From Geobacteraceae bacterium (GTDB taxonomy: Bacteria > Desulfobacterota > Desulfuromonadia > Geobacterales > Pseudopelobacteraceae): 64,000 nt of DNA. Positions 18,166-27,645 of the stretch are shown here, one piece after another. The stretch lies in the NCBI GenBank assembly GCA_016720395.1, contig JADKKR010000009.1, positions 186,001 to 250,000 of the forward strand, written 5' to 3'. The notes below the pieces were generated by a model. The model did not search any database. It was not told where the DNA came from and was given only the letters and a program-made list of their open reading frames with translations. Numbering within the stretch: position 1 is the first letter of the stretch; each line of letters begins with the position of its first letter. Made by a program: the position numbers and the translations under genes.

Positions 18166-19037
18166 CCTTTCCCCTGGGTTCAGAGCAGATTATGTCCGAT
18201 GAAGAGTTCCACCTGCTGAGGGACTGCGTTTACGGGCACTGCGGTATTTTCTTTGACAACGATTCCAAATATCTGCTTGAAAAACGTCTCGCCAGACGCC
18301 TGATTGCTCTTAACCTCACATCATTCCGCGACTACTACCATTTTCTGAAGTACAACCGCAAAAGTGATCAGGAACTGATGGATATTATGGATATCCTGAC
18401 GACCAACGAGACCTATTTCTTCCGTGAAGCATTCCAGCTGAAGGCCTTTACCGATGAAATTGTCCCCGAATTGCTGCAACGCAAGACTTCCGGCAGCAAC
18501 CGTTCGCTTCGGATCTGGAGCGCAGGATGTTCCACAGGAGAAGAAGCATACACTATTGCAATGCTGCTGCATGGCATAGATGGGTTGCGTAACTGGAAGA
18601 TTGAGATTATAGGGACCGATATAAGTCAGCGGGTCCTCCAGCACGCAAGGCGTGCAGTCTATGGTAAATCTGCTTTCCGGGCTACTGACGAGAAATATGT
18701 TAAACGGTTTTTTGTCGAACAGGATGACGGATTCAAGGTGTGTGATGAGATTCGAGACCTTGTCACTATCAGCCATCTCAACCTTTTCGACAGCAACCGC
18801 ATGGTGATGCTGGGTAAAATGGATCTTATCTTCTGCCGAAATGTCATCATCTATTTTGACCTTGCTGCAAAGAAGCGTGTCGTCGAATCATTTTTCAAGA
18901 CTCTCTATGATGGTGGTTATCTGCTGCTGGGGCACTCGGAATCGCTTATGAACGTTACGACTCAGTTCACCCTCCGTCATTTCAAGAATGACATGATCTA
19001 CCAGAAACCAGAAAACACAACCAGGGAGCGGTTATGA
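18162..19037 (+). CDS. cheR: Chemoreceptor glutamate methyltransferase CheR
   Basis: A 291-residue SAM-dependent methyltransferase that methylates receptor glutamates. Visible elements are the N-terminal helical domain, NETYFFRE, the SAM-binding WSAGCSTGEEAYT motif, and IFCRNVIIYF. ATG 18162 overlaps the HEAT gene stop; ATG 18192 is an alternative. Its presence, with CheB, shows that the pathway uses adaptation and therefore a methyl-accepting receptor, although none is encoded nearby. Confidence 0.96.
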   Translation: MTFPLGSEQIMSDEEFHLLRDCVYGHCGIFFDNDSKYLLEKRLARRLIALNLTSFRDYYHFLKYNRKSDQELMDIMDILTTNETYFFREAFQLKAFTDEIVPELLQRKTSGSNRSLRIWSAGCSTGEEAYTIAMLLHGIDGLRNWKIEIIGTDISQRVLQHARRAVYGKSAFRATDEKYVKRFFVEQDDGFKVCDEIRDLVTISHLNLFDSNRMVMLGKMDLIFCRNVIIYFDLAAKKRVVESFFKTLYDGGYLLLGHSESLMNVTTQFTLRHFKNDMIYQKPENTTRERL

Positions 19038-20107
19038 GCAAGGTCAGGGTTGTAGTGGTTGATGATTCGGCCTTCAGCCGCCGCACAATTACAAAGATGC
19101 TGGAAGGGATGAAAGACATTGAGGTCGTCGGATTTGCAACGAACGGGGAGGAGGGTATTCAAAAAGTCGTATCCCTCAAGCCCGATCTGGTCACGCTTGA
19201 TCTTGAAATGCCGAAGATGGATGGTTTTACTCTTTTACGCATTTTGACTACCCGTTTTTCAATCCCGGTTATTGTGATCAGCGCCTTGAGCGGCGCAGAC
19301 AAGGTCTTCAAGGCATTGGAACTAGGTGCAATCGATTTTGTGGCAAAGCCCTCTGTGGCTGCATCGACTGACTTGTTGCTTATCCGGGAAGATCTGCAAC
19401 AGAAGGTCCTCCAGATTGTCAAGCACAAGCCGAAGGAGGTTCGCCGTCCAAGCCAGCAGATGCCTGTTGTAGTGAAATCCGGCGGTTCCTCTCAGCAAAA
19501 TGCACCTACATCCGCCGAGGCACAGCAAAGTGTCATCGACATGGTTGCCATCGGTTCTTCCACGGGCGGTCCTCCGGCATTGCAGAGTATTTTCTCTTCA
19601 TTCGAGTCCAGGTATCCTTTCGCTGTTGTAGTTTCACAGCATATGCCGGCCGGATTTACCCGCGCTTTTGCTGAGAGGCTGAACCGATCATCACCGTTTG
19701 ATATCAAGGAGGCTGAGGATGGTGATTTGGTCCTTCCGGGCCGGGTTCTGATTGCCCCGGGCGGCAAAAACCTTGTTCTGGAGGTATGTGGTGGTCAGGT
19801 AACTGCCCGTATTGTGCCACCGGCCTCATCAGACCGGTATATACCTTCAGTGGATGTGATGCTTGAGTCATGTGCCGGTATCTATCGCAAACGAATGATT
19901 GCGGTAATTCTCACCGGAATGGGTAATGACGGCAGTAAGGGTGTCAGGTATGTGCACGATCAGGGAGGATATCTGATTGCAGAGTCAGAGGAGACTACCG
20001 TCGTTAACGGCATGCCCCGTGAGGCTGCCGCGACAGGCCTGGTTGATCGAATTGTACCACTCCATCGTATCGTCCGTGAAATACTTGTCAAGGGCGAGTT
20101 TATCTGA
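19034..20107 (+). CDS. cheB: Chemotaxis protein-glutamate methylesterase CheB
   Basis: 357 residues: an N-terminal receiver (D10/D11, phosphoacceptor D56 in TLDLEMP, K in AKPS), a linker rich in Gln/Ser, and the C-terminal methylesterase with the triad Ser (IGSSTGGP, about 174-176), His (SQHMPAG, about 202) and Asp (GNDGSKG, about 299). It removes methyl groups from, and deamidates, chemoreceptors once phosphorylated by CheA. ATG overlaps the cheR stop by four bases. It is the last gene of the operon. Confidence 0.96.
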   Translation: MSKVRVVVVDDSAFSRRTITKMLEGMKDIEVVGFATNGEEGIQKVVSLKPDLVTLDLEMPKMDGFTLLRILTTRFSIPVIVISALSGADKVFKALELGAIDFVAKPSVAASTDLLLIREDLQQKVLQIVKHKPKEVRRPSQQMPVVVKSGGSSQQNAPTSAEAQQSVIDMVAIGSSTGGPPALQSIFSSFESRYPFAVVVSQHMPAGFTRAFAERLNRSSPFDIKEAEDGDLVLPGRVLIAPGGKNLVLEVCGGQVTARIVPPASSDRYIPSVDVMLESCAGIYRKRMIAVILTGMGNDGSKGVRYVHDQGGYLIAESEETTVVNGMPREAAATGLVDRIVPLHRIVREILVKGEFI

Positions 20108-20175
20108 AATAGTAATCAACTGCTGGCATGTGTCAGTTTTCAAACTACTCAGTTTTGCGAAGAAAGGAACAGGTT

Positions 20176-22647
20176 GTGGATCAAAAGTATACCCCCGGTG
20201 ATATTGAAAATAAATGGCAGACCTTCTGGGACGGTTCAAAGACCTTCCGGGCTTTGGAGAATAGCGAAAAACAGAAATACTATCTACTGGAGATGTTTCC
20301 GTATCCATCCGGAAGGATTCATATGGGACATGTCCGGAACTATTCTATTGGCGATGTGATCGGCAGGTTCAAACGAATGCGCGGATATAACGTTCTGCAT
20401 CCCATGGGATGGGACGCGTTCGGCATGCCCGCTGAAAATGCTGCTATCCAGAATAAGAGCCATCCGGCAAAGTGGACCTACGAAAACATCGCATATATGA
20501 GGGGGCAGCTCAAACAACTGGGACTCTCCTATGACTGGGACCGGGAGCTTGCCACCTGTGATGTCGCATATTATCGCTGGGAACAGAAAATTTTTCTGGA
20601 GATGTTCTCGCGTGGGCTTGCTTACAAAAAAACCTCTTTTGTAAATTGGTGCCCGAAATGTGAGACCGTACTTGCTAACGAGCAGGTTGAGGACGGGGGC
20701 TGCTGGCGTTGTGACTCTGAGGTACGCCAGAAAGAGCTTGACCAGTGGTTTTTCCGCATCACGGATTATGCCGAGGAATTGCTCGAGTGGACCCATAAGT
20801 TACCCGGCTGGCCGGAACGTGTTCTCGTCATGCAACGTAACTGGATCGGCAAAAGCTATGGCTGCGAGATCAATTTCCCGCTGGAGAGCGTGCCCCGTTT
20901 TGTCAAGGTGTTCACGACACGTCAGGATACGGTATTCGGTGCCACTTTCATGTCACTGGCCCCTGAGCATCCCCTGGTAGGGGAGTTGACAACAGACGAA
21001 AACAAGGCAGCGGTCGATTCCTTTGTAGATGAGGTTCGCACGACAGACCGTAGCAAACGCACCGCAGACGATTTCGAGAAGAAGGGGGTTTTTACCGGTT
21101 CCTATTGCATCAACCCGGTAAGCGGAGTGCGTATGCCGATCTATCTGGCCAACTTTGTACTTATGGATTACGGCACCGGGGCAGTCATGGCTGTTCCGAC
21201 CCATGACCAGCGGGATTTTGAATTCGCCAGGAAATACTCTCTGCCGCTTCAGGTTGTCATCCAGCCGGAGGGTCAGACCTTGAACACTGCATCTATGACA
21301 GAGGCATTCACCGAACCAGGGATTATCTGCAACTCAGGAAGGTTTGACGGACAGCAGAGTGAAGCTGCCAAGGAGACAATTGCTGACTATCTGCAGGAAC
21401 AGGGGCTCGGTACAAAGACGGTTAACTTCCGTCTGCGCGATTGGGGCATTTCCCGCCAGCGATACTGGGGCAATCCCATTCCGGTTATTTATTGCGACGT
21501 GTGTGGTGTTGTACCGGTTCCCGCAGAAGATCTGCCGGTAACGCTGCCGGTTGACGTGGTATTTACCGGGGAAGGTGGCAGCCCCCTGGCCCGGCATGAA
21601 TCATTTGTTAATGCTGCCTGCCCGATCTGCGGAATCGCTGCACGACGCGAGACTGATACCATGGACACCTTTGTGCAGTCTTCCTGGTATTTCCTGCGCT
21701 ATTGCTGCCCGGATCTGCTGGATGGTCCTCTTGATCGCACGAGGGTCGATTACTGGATGTCGGTCAATCAGTATATCGGTGGAATCGAGCACGCTGTCAT
21801 GCATCTGCTTTATGCACGCTTTTTCACCAAAGTGCTGCGTGACATGGGATATATTTCCTGCGACGAACCGTTCATCAATCTGCTGACTCAGGGGATGGTC
21901 ATCAAGGATGGCGCCAAGATGAGCAAATCCAAGGGGAATGTTGTCGACCCGGACGCCCTGATCAGAAAATACGGGGCCGACACAGCACGCCTTTTTTCAC
22001 TTTTTGCCGCACCACCCGAAAAGGACCTGGACTGGAGTGACCAGGGAGTGGATGGTTCATTCCGTTTTCTCAACAGGGTCTGGAAACTGATTCACGACAA
22101 GCTAGAACTGGTCAGTCGTGCCGGAGCGGTTGACATTTCAGCACTGAATGCGGATGAACGCAACCTGCGCCGTACGGTGCACAAGACGATCCGGAAGGTC
22201 ACGGAGGATCTCGAAGAACGTTTCCACTTCAACACTGCCATCGCTGCCGTCATGGAACTGCTCAATACTCTGCAGTCAACTGAGCTTTCTACGCAACAGT
22301 ACGGCGCTGTCATGAAAGAGGCTGTGGACAGCCTGGTGCTGTTATTGGCACCCTTTGTTCCGCATATCAGTGAGGAATTATGGCAGTTGCTTGGACACAC
22401 CGAACTTCTTTCGTCAACCCCATGGCCGGAGTATGATCGAGCCGCGGTGGTTGATGAAGAGGTTTTGATCATTGTTCAGGTCAACGGCAAGCTTCGTTCA
22501 AAAATCACGCTGCCGGCAGGGATGGATGAAGCTGCTCTGAAGGCGAAAGCACTGGCAGATGAAAAAGTACAGCCTTTTCTTGAAGGTGTCCAGGTCCGCA
22601 AGGTTATCTGCGTGCCTGGAAAATTGGTGAATATCGTTGTCGGGTAG
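20176..22647 (+). CDS. leuS: Leucyl-tRNA synthetase
   Basis: A class Ia synthetase with its own editing domain. GTG 20176 with AAAGGA seven bases upstream gives 823 residues, the normal length, and starts MDQKYTPGDIE. The HIGH motif is HMGH in SGRIHMGHVRNY; the KMSKS loop is intact (KMSKSKGN); Cys pairs such as CPKC and CWRC match the zinc insertion. It is followed by lptE and holA within a few bases, the same leuS-lptE-holA order found widely in proteobacteria. Confidence 0.97.
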   Translation: MDQKYTPGDIENKWQTFWDGSKTFRALENSEKQKYYLLEMFPYPSGRIHMGHVRNYSIGDVIGRFKRMRGYNVLHPMGWDAFGMPAENAAIQNKSHPAKWTYENIAYMRGQLKQLGLSYDWDRELATCDVAYYRWEQKIFLEMFSRGLAYKKTSFVNWCPKCETVLANEQVEDGGCWRCDSEVRQKELDQWFFRITDYAEELLEWTHKLPGWPERVLVMQRNWIGKSYGCEINFPLESVPRFVKVFTTRQDTVFGATFMSLAPEHPLVGELTTDENKAAVDSFVDEVRTTDRSKRTADDFEKKGVFTGSYCINPVSGVRMPIYLANFVLMDYGTGAVMAVPTHDQRDFEFARKYSLPLQVVIQPEGQTLNTASMTEAFTEPGIICNSGRFDGQQSEAAKETIADYLQEQGLGTKTVNFRLRDWGISRQRYWGNPIPVIYCDVCGVVPVPAEDLPVTLPVDVVFTGEGGSPLARHESFVNAACPICGIAARRETDTMDTFVQSSWYFLRYCCPDLLDGPLDRTRVDYWMSVNQYIGGIEHAVMHLLYARFFTKVLRDMGYISCDEPFINLLTQGMVIKDGAKMSKSKGNVVDPDALIRKYGADTARLFSLFAAPPEKDLDWSDQGVDGSFRFLNRVWKLIHDKLELVSRAGAVDISALNADERNLRRTVHKTIRKVTEDLEERFHFNTAIAAVMELLNTLQSTELSTQQYGAVMKEAVDSLVLLLAPFVPHISEELWQLLGHTELLSSTPWPEYDRAAVVDEEVLIIVQVNGKLRSKITLPAGMDEAALKAKALADEKVQPFLEGVQVRKVICVPGKLVNIVVG

Positions 22648-22653
22648 GGTGCT

Positions 22654-23193
22654 ATGATTGGCGGAGTAAGCCGAAGAAGAACCATATTCCTAACGGTGTC
22701 CGTGCTTGTACTGCTGTTTTTCGTATCAGCCTGCGGCTATCACGTTACCGGAGCAGCAGGCAGCCGTCTCGCAACGGGCCAGTCCCTGTGGGTGTCTTTC
22801 ATCGGTAATGAGATCGACAGCCCATCTGCACAAACCGTCCTGCGGCGGGCCCTGCTTGAGGAATGTCACGCCCTGCGTGGACTTCAACCCTCAGGCAGCG
22901 CCGCAGCAGCAGATCTTAACATAAAGGGAAATCTGCGCTCATATGCAACACGGGCAATCTCGTACAGCGCTCTGGACCAGGTCCGCGAATATCGATTGAC
23001 AGTGGAAGTTGATCTGGAGTTGTCCCGCAAAGGAGAGGCAAAGCCGCTCTGGAAAGGGATCATCCAGAGCTATCAGGACTATCCGGCCAACAAGGATTTG
23101 TCCCTGCAGCGCTCGGCCGAAGAAGCCGCTCTGACTGCTGCCTCTCATCTCCTTGCCCAGAAATTCCTGATGGCAGTCGAACAGGCCTACTGA
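22654..23193 (+). CDS. lptE: LPS-assembly lipoprotein LptE
   Basis: A 179-residue outer-membrane lipoprotein that plugs the LptD translocon. The N-terminus has a basic stretch, a hydrophobic core and a lipobox ending in VSAC with C27 as the lipidated residue, followed by GYH, the typical LptE start. The rest is the variable LptE fold. Identification relies on the signal, length and the leuS-lptE-holA context. It indicates a Gram-negative envelope with LPS. Confidence 0.88.
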   Translation: MIGGVSRRRTIFLTVSVLVLLFFVSACGYHVTGAAGSRLATGQSLWVSFIGNEIDSPSAQTVLRRALLEECHALRGLQPSGSAAAADLNIKGNLRSYATRAISYSALDQVREYRLTVEVDLELSRKGEAKPLWKGIIQSYQDYPANKDLSLQRSAEEAALTAASHLLAQKFLMAVEQAY

Positions 23194-23194
23194 A

Positions 23195-24187
23195 ATGACC
23201 TCACAGGAATTTGAAACAACCATCAGGAAAGGGACGATACCCACAATCTGTTACCTGTATGGAGAAGAGTCCTTTTTGGTTGAAAGGGCCACACGCCTGC
23301 TGCTTGACCGTGCTGTCGATCCATCCCTCAAAGATTTCAACTTCAATGTGTTTTACGGCAATGAATCAAAAGGTGTCGATATCTCCGATACGGCACAGAC
23401 CCTGCCCATGTTTGCCGAGCGGCGCGCTGTTTTGGTCCGGCGTGCGGAAAATCTCTCGGCTGCCGCCTGTGAAGCCCTTTTGCCGTATATTCAAAATCCC
23501 GCAGCGAGCACCTGCCTGATATTTTCCGGAACCAAGATAGATCAGCGTAAAAAGTTCTTTGCGGAGCTGAAAAAACATAGCGAGATGGTAGAATTCAAGC
23601 GTCTTTATGACAATAAGCTATCCGCTTTCATCCAGGGTGAATCCACGGTCCATGGCAAGCCTATCGAACCAGCTGCCGCCGACCTTCTTTCATTCCTGAT
23701 AGGCAACAACCTCCAGGAACTGTCATCACAGATTGAAAAACTGGTGGTCTATGCCGGCAGTCGTCCCCGGGTGACATTGGATGACGTCAAATCAATCGCC
23801 AGCAGCAGCAAGGCCTTTACGGTGTTTGAACTGGCCAGGTATCTGTGTTCCAGGGATTTGCACAACACATTAAAGAGTCTGGACGCACTCTTTCTTAACG
23901 GCGAAGAGACTCCGATGATGATCGGGGCCTTGTCTCGTCATTTCCGGCAATTATGGCGGGTGAGGGAGCTGTTGGACCGTAAGACTGCCAAGCCTGAGAT
24001 CGGCAGGGAGGTTGGTATTAACCCATATTTTCTGGACGACATGATAACACAGGCCAGAAATTTCAACCGCGGAGAACTGCGGGGCATCTTTTTCGAGTTG
24101 TATCGTTGTGACCTGGCTTCAAAGACTGGTGGCGGCCAGCCTTATACACTTATGCACGGACTTGTGACCGGAATTTGTGGTGCCTGA
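23195..24187 (+). CDS. holA: DNA polymerase III delta subunit
   Basis: A 330-residue clamp-loader subunit that opens the beta sliding clamp. The N-terminal region has the degenerate P-loop context (CYLYGEESFLVERA) typical of HolA, and the middle and C-terminal AAA-like helical domains align in character with the family. It begins one base after the lptE stop and ends before a strong terminator. Confidence 0.92.
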   Translation: MTSQEFETTIRKGTIPTICYLYGEESFLVERATRLLLDRAVDPSLKDFNFNVFYGNESKGVDISDTAQTLPMFAERRAVLVRRAENLSAAACEALLPYIQNPAASTCLIFSGTKIDQRKKFFAELKKHSEMVEFKRLYDNKLSAFIQGESTVHGKPIEPAAADLLSFLIGNNLQELSSQIEKLVVYAGSRPRVTLDDVKSIASSSKAFTVFELARYLCSRDLHNTLKSLDALFLNGEETPMMIGALSRHFRQLWRVRELLDRKTAKPEIGREVGINPYFLDDMITQARNFNRGELRGIFFELYRCDLASKTGGGQPYTLMHGLVTGICGA

Positions 24188-24208
24188 TGTGTCTGCAGCA
24201 TGAATAAT

Positions 24209-24243
24209 AAAAGGGGATAACCGATAGCGGTCATCCCCTTTTT
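24209..24243. terminator. Bidirectional terminator between holA and rpsT
   Basis: A 10-bp stem (24209-24218 with 24233-24242) with extra pairing inside the loop, flanked by A and T runs, so it can stop transcription from both the leuS-lptE-holA side and the rpsT side. Confidence 0.88.
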
Positions 24244-24265
24244 GTTATAGGCCGCGTGCGGCGTG

Positions 24266-24529
24266 TCAGCCGAGTGTATTGACCAGGATGGTCAGACGGG
24301 ACACGTTGCGTGATGCGTTTGAACGATGAATTACGCCTTTAGAAGCAGATGCATCAATGACCGGAATTGCAATGTTCAAGGCTGCGGTTGCAGCTTCCTT
24401 GTCTTTGGCGTCGACTGCTTCACGCACTCTTTTGATGTATGTTTTCAGCGTAGACGTTACGTGCCGGTTACGGGCGTTCCGCTTCGCATTCTGTTTGATT
24501 CTTTTGATTGCCGACTTGTGATGTGCCAA
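24266..24529 (-). CDS. rpsT: 30S ribosomal protein S20
   Basis: An 87-residue, very basic helical protein of the small ribosomal subunit, with the typical opening AHHKSAIKRIKQ and a three-helix layout. The start codon is TTG at 24529, with GGAGG upstream; there is no in-frame ATG that would give the conserved N-terminus. A UUG start is also used by Escherichia coli rpsT, where S20 represses its own translation, so similar control is possible here. It is a monocistronic unit with its own promoter. Confidence 0.96.
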   Translation of the reverse strand: MAHHKSAIKRIKQNAKRNARNRHVTSTLKTYIKRVREAVDAKDKEAATAALNIAIPVIDASASKGVIHRSNASRNVSRLTILVNTLG

Positions 24530-24581
24530 ACTGCACCTCCATGAAAACGTAGATTACGTATTTTATTGAGCTAAAGAGAAA

Positions 24582-24611
24582 TTTTTATCACTTTTGATAA
24601 TATTGTGTCAA
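24582..24611 (-). promoter_or_regulatory. Sigma-70 promoter of rpsT
   Basis: On the minus strand, a consensus TTGACA (24611-24606) and TAAAAA (24587-24582) are separated by 18 bases, about 50 bases upstream of the rpsT start codon. Confidence 0.6.
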
Positions 24612-24616
24612 GTAAA

Positions 24617-25240
24617 TTATGACTGAATCCTTACAAGCCTGCCTTCTACCACGATCCTTCCGTCGATGTAAAGCCTGACAGCTTCAGGGAAAAGACGATG
24701 TTCCTCTACTTGAATCCGTGCGGAGAGTATCTCTTCTGTATCACACGGCTCAACAGGAACAACTGCCTGCAGGATGATCGGTCCGGTATCCGTGCCGCAG
24801 TCCACGAAATGCGCAGTGCATCCCGAGAACTTGACGCCGTATTCAAGGGCTTGCTGTTGGGCATGCAGGCCGGGGAATGAGGGCAGTAGGGCGGGGTGGA
24901 TATTCATAATAGCATTGGGAAATGCGCTGACCATGACATCGGAAAGTATCCTCATGAAACCGGCCAGCACAACAAGCTCGACGCCATAATCGTTCAGGAT
25001 CTTCACCAGGGCGGCATCGTATTCCCTGCGCCCCTTGAAACCTCTGTTTTCATGAACAACAACCGGTATGTTATGCCTCGTTGCACGGCTCAGAGCAAAA
25101 GCATCCGGGTTGTTGCTGATGACGCATGCAATATGAGCGTTGAGCTCACCGGACTCGATCTTGTCTATGAAGACCTGAAGGTTCGAGCCGTTACCTGAAA
25201 CAAGCACTGCCAGCACGCATGGATTTTTCGAAGTATTCAT
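24617..25240 (-). CDS. purN: Phosphoribosylglycinamide formyltransferase
   Basis: A 207-residue GAR transformylase using 10-formyl-THF in purine synthesis. The active-site region is visible: SGNGSNLQ near the N-terminus, HPALLPSFPG, and the HFVDCGTDTGPII segment with the catalytic His and Asp. ATG 25240 shares one base with the purM stop (TGATG), indicating translational coupling; ATG 25261 is an alternative. Confidence 0.96.
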   Translation of the reverse strand: MNTSKNPCVLAVLVSGNGSNLQVFIDKIESGELNAHIACVISNNPDAFALSRATRHNIPVVVHENRGFKGRREYDAALVKILNDYGVELVVLAGFMRILSDVMVSAFPNAIMNIHPALLPSFPGLHAQQQALEYGVKFSGCTAHFVDCGTDTGPIILQAVVPVEPCDTEEILSARIQVEEHRLFPEAVRLYIDGRIVVEGRLVRIQS

Positions 25241-26289
25241 CACTCTATCAGGTGAACGCATTCCGAACCTTCTGAACAGGCGGTTATCTCACCGATTGTC
25301 CAGGCTTGGTCGCCAAGACCTTTTAGGCGGTCGATGATGTCTTCGACGTCATTATCAGCTACCGCAAGCACCATACCGATGCCCATATTGAAGGCCCGGT
25401 ACATCTCGTCCCGTTCCACATTGCCGGCTTCCTGGAGAACGTCGAACAGGTGAGGGCGCTTCCAGCTGTCCAGTTGAACGGTCGCTCTGCATCCGCGAGG
25501 GAGGATGCGGGGTACGTTTTCAAGAAGACCGCCTCCGGTAATATGGGCAATGCCGTTGATCTTAAAATCCTTCAGCAGGTTGAGTATGGAGCGGACGTAA
25601 ATACGGGTTGGTGTGAGAAGTTCGTCTGCAACGGTACAATTTGTTCCGGGAAAAAGAGAGTCGACAGAAAGCCCCAGGCGCTCAAAAACCAGTTTGCGAG
25701 CCAGGGAGTAACCATTACTATGCAGGCCGCTTGATGCAATTCCTATCAGACGGTTACCTACCGCAATACCCGAACCGTCAATTATGTTTTCCCGATCCAC
25801 AACACCGACAGTAAAGCCGGCAACATCATATTCACCGTCTGCATAAAAACCGGGCATTTCAGCGGTCTCGCCCCCGATCAGCGCGCAGCCTGCCTGCCGG
25901 CATCCTTCGGCGATACCTTTGACTATCTGAGCGGCCTTTTCCGGTAGGAGTCTGCCGGTTGCCAGATAATCCAGGAAAAACAGCGGTTCGGCACCCTGGA
26001 CTATGATGTCATTGACACACATGGCAACAAGGTCGATGCCGACGGTGTCATGCCGGTCCGCCATGAATGCGATCTTGAGCTTGGTCCCGACCCCGTCGGT
26101 ACCGGAGACAAGTACAGGGTTCTTGTACTTGGAAGCATTCAGGGAGAACAATCCGCCGAACCCACCGATCTCTGCCATGACTTCAGGACGGAACGTCGAT
26201 TTGACCAGTGGCTTTATCAGGTTGACAAAGCTGTTCCCGGCTTCGATATCCACTCCGGCATCTTTATAGGTGACTCTTGTATCACTCAC
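25240..26289 (-). CDS. purM: Phosphoribosylformylglycinamidine cyclo-ligase (AIR synthetase)
   Basis: A 349-residue ATP-dependent enzyme closing the imidazole ring in purine biosynthesis. Family elements include TYKDAGVDIEAG at the N-terminus, VSGTDGVGTKLK, GGETAEMPGFY and HITGGGL. It starts with GTG preceded by GGAGGTAAC at ideal spacing. It is the first gene of a purM-purN pair and diverges from the lytic transglycosylase gene. Confidence 0.97.
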   Translation of the reverse strand: MSDTRVTYKDAGVDIEAGNSFVNLIKPLVKSTFRPEVMAEIGGFGGLFSLNASKYKNPVLVSGTDGVGTKLKIAFMADRHDTVGIDLVAMCVNDIIVQGAEPLFFLDYLATGRLLPEKAAQIVKGIAEGCRQAGCALIGGETAEMPGFYADGEYDVAGFTVGVVDRENIIDGSGIAVGNRLIGIASSGLHSNGYSLARKLVFERLGLSVDSLFPGTNCTVADELLTPTRIYVRSILNLLKDFKINGIAHITGGGLLENVPRILPRGCRATVQLDSWKRPHLFDVLQEAGNVERDEMYRAFNMGIGMVLAVADNDVEDIIDRLKGLGDQAWTIGEITACSEGSECVHLIE

Positions 26290-26425
26290 GTGTTACCTCC
26301 GAAATGAATATTTTTAGAGCATGGGCCATAAAAAGTCAATTTCAAACTGGGTGATTACGACCGCCGGGGAGTGGGCTGAACGATTACACTTGACAATTCA
26401 CCTTGTTTTGGGATTATTGATACAA

Positions 26426-27040
26426 ATGCGCTTGATACTATCACACATACCGGCACAATTGGCTATACAGGTATGCCTAATGATGCTTGCCGTCATTTCG
26501 GTACAGGCTGATATATACCGCTATGAGGATGATGAAGGTATCGTGCATTTTACTGACGCCCCTACAGACAGGCGCTTCAAGATTTTCATGCGAGATCTAA
26601 AAAAAGACAGGCAGCTACGCACAAAGCTTCAGCTTGCCAGTTCCGTCAACCCCGCCGAATATGAGCAGATCATATCTTCCAGCGCCGCAAAATACGGGGT
26701 AAGTGCATCACTCATTAAGGCAGTTATCCACGCTGAGTCAGGCTATAATCCCAATGCGGTCTCCCGTAAAGGAGCCAGCGGACTGATGCAACTCATGCCC
26801 GGCACTGCCCGTTCACTGAAGGTCAGCAACAGTTTCGATCCGAAAGACAACGTGGAAGGTGGTGTCAAGTACCTGCGTTTTTTACTTGATACGTTCCGGG
26901 GTGATGTCTCCCTTGCAGTGGCTGCTTACAATGCCGGACTGAACAAGGTTGCCCGGTACGGCGGAATCCCCCCCTACAATGAAACCCGCACTTACGTAAA
27001 CCGAGTACTTTCCTACATGCAGTCCTATCAGGCCAACTGA
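26426..27040 (+). CDS. DUF4124 plus lytic transglycosylase (SLT) protein
   Basis: A secreted murein hydrolase of 204 residues from ATG 26426, the start that gives a sensible signal peptide ending in SVQA-D. The mature N-terminus is a DUF4124 element (DIYRYEDDEGIVHFTDAP). The catalytic SLT domain follows from about residue 80 with the Glu in HAESGYNPNAVS, the GLMQLMPGTA motif and AYNAG. It cleaves glycan strands. The M23 peptidase at 39726 carries the same DUF4124 element. Confidence 0.9.
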   Translation: MRLILSHIPAQLAIQVCLMMLAVISVQADIYRYEDDEGIVHFTDAPTDRRFKIFMRDLKKDRQLRTKLQLASSVNPAEYEQIISSSAAKYGVSASLIKAVIHAESGYNPNAVSRKGASGLMQLMPGTARSLKVSNSFDPKDNVEGGVKYLRFLLDTFRGDVSLAVAAYNAGLNKVARYGGIPPYNETRTYVNRVLSYMQSYQAN

Positions 27041-27043
27041 CCG

Positions 27044-27637
27044 ATGTCGTCTCAAGCAACCCCGCCAATTCTCAATCTTCCCAATATACTGACCATGACG
27101 AGGATAGCTGCCATCCCTTTAATGGCCGCACTGCTCATGTCTCCCACGCAATCGGCCGGTTTTTGGGCTGCAGCAGTTTTTTCTCTGGCGTCCGTAACTG
27201 ACTGGCTCGACGGTTACCTTGCGCGGCGCATGGGTATCGTGACAATATTCGGCAAGTTCCTGGACCCAATCGCAGACAAGCTGATAGTTATGGCTGCACT
27301 GATCATGATACTTCCCTACGGGCGGGTGCCGGCCTGGATTGTACTGGTAATCCTCGGCCGCGAGATAATCATTACCGGCCTGCGTGGGATAGCTTCCAGC
27401 GAGGGGATCGTCATACAGGCCAGTGATCTGGGGAAGTTCAAGACTATTTTTCAACTAGTGGCGATTATCGGGCTGCTACTGCATTATGACTATAACTGGC
27501 TGTTTGGTATAGAGCATCAATGGGTGCATGTGAACATGCACAATGTCGGTATGTTCTTTCTCTGGATTGCGACGCTGCTCACCGTATGGTCAGGTGTGGA
27601 CTACCTTGCCAGGTTCATCAGGATCATTGCGCGCTGA
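27044..27637 (+). CDS. pgsA: CDP-diacylglycerol-glycerol-3-phosphate 3-phosphatidyltransferase
   Basis: A 197-residue integral membrane enzyme making phosphatidylglycerol phosphate. The CDP-alcohol phosphotransferase motif is complete: DWLDGYLAR followed by G and two Asp residues in FGKFLDPIADK. Five to six hydrophobic segments are visible. It starts three bases after the transglycosylase stop and converges with gspB. Confidence 0.95.
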   Translation: MSSQATPPILNLPNILTMTRIAAIPLMAALLMSPTQSAGFWAAAVFSLASVTDWLDGYLARRMGIVTIFGKFLDPIADKLIVMAALIMILPYGRVPAWIVLVILGREIIITGLRGIASSEGIVIQASDLGKFKTIFQLVAIIGLLLHYDYNWLFGIEHQWVHVNMHNVGMFFLWIATLLTVWSGVDYLARFIRIIAR

Positions 27638-27645
27638 TGTTCTTT

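Noticed and set aside
24896..25198. 100-residue plus-strand frame opposite purN
   Set aside because: It lies wholly inside purN in antisense, and its translation has no recognisable motif.
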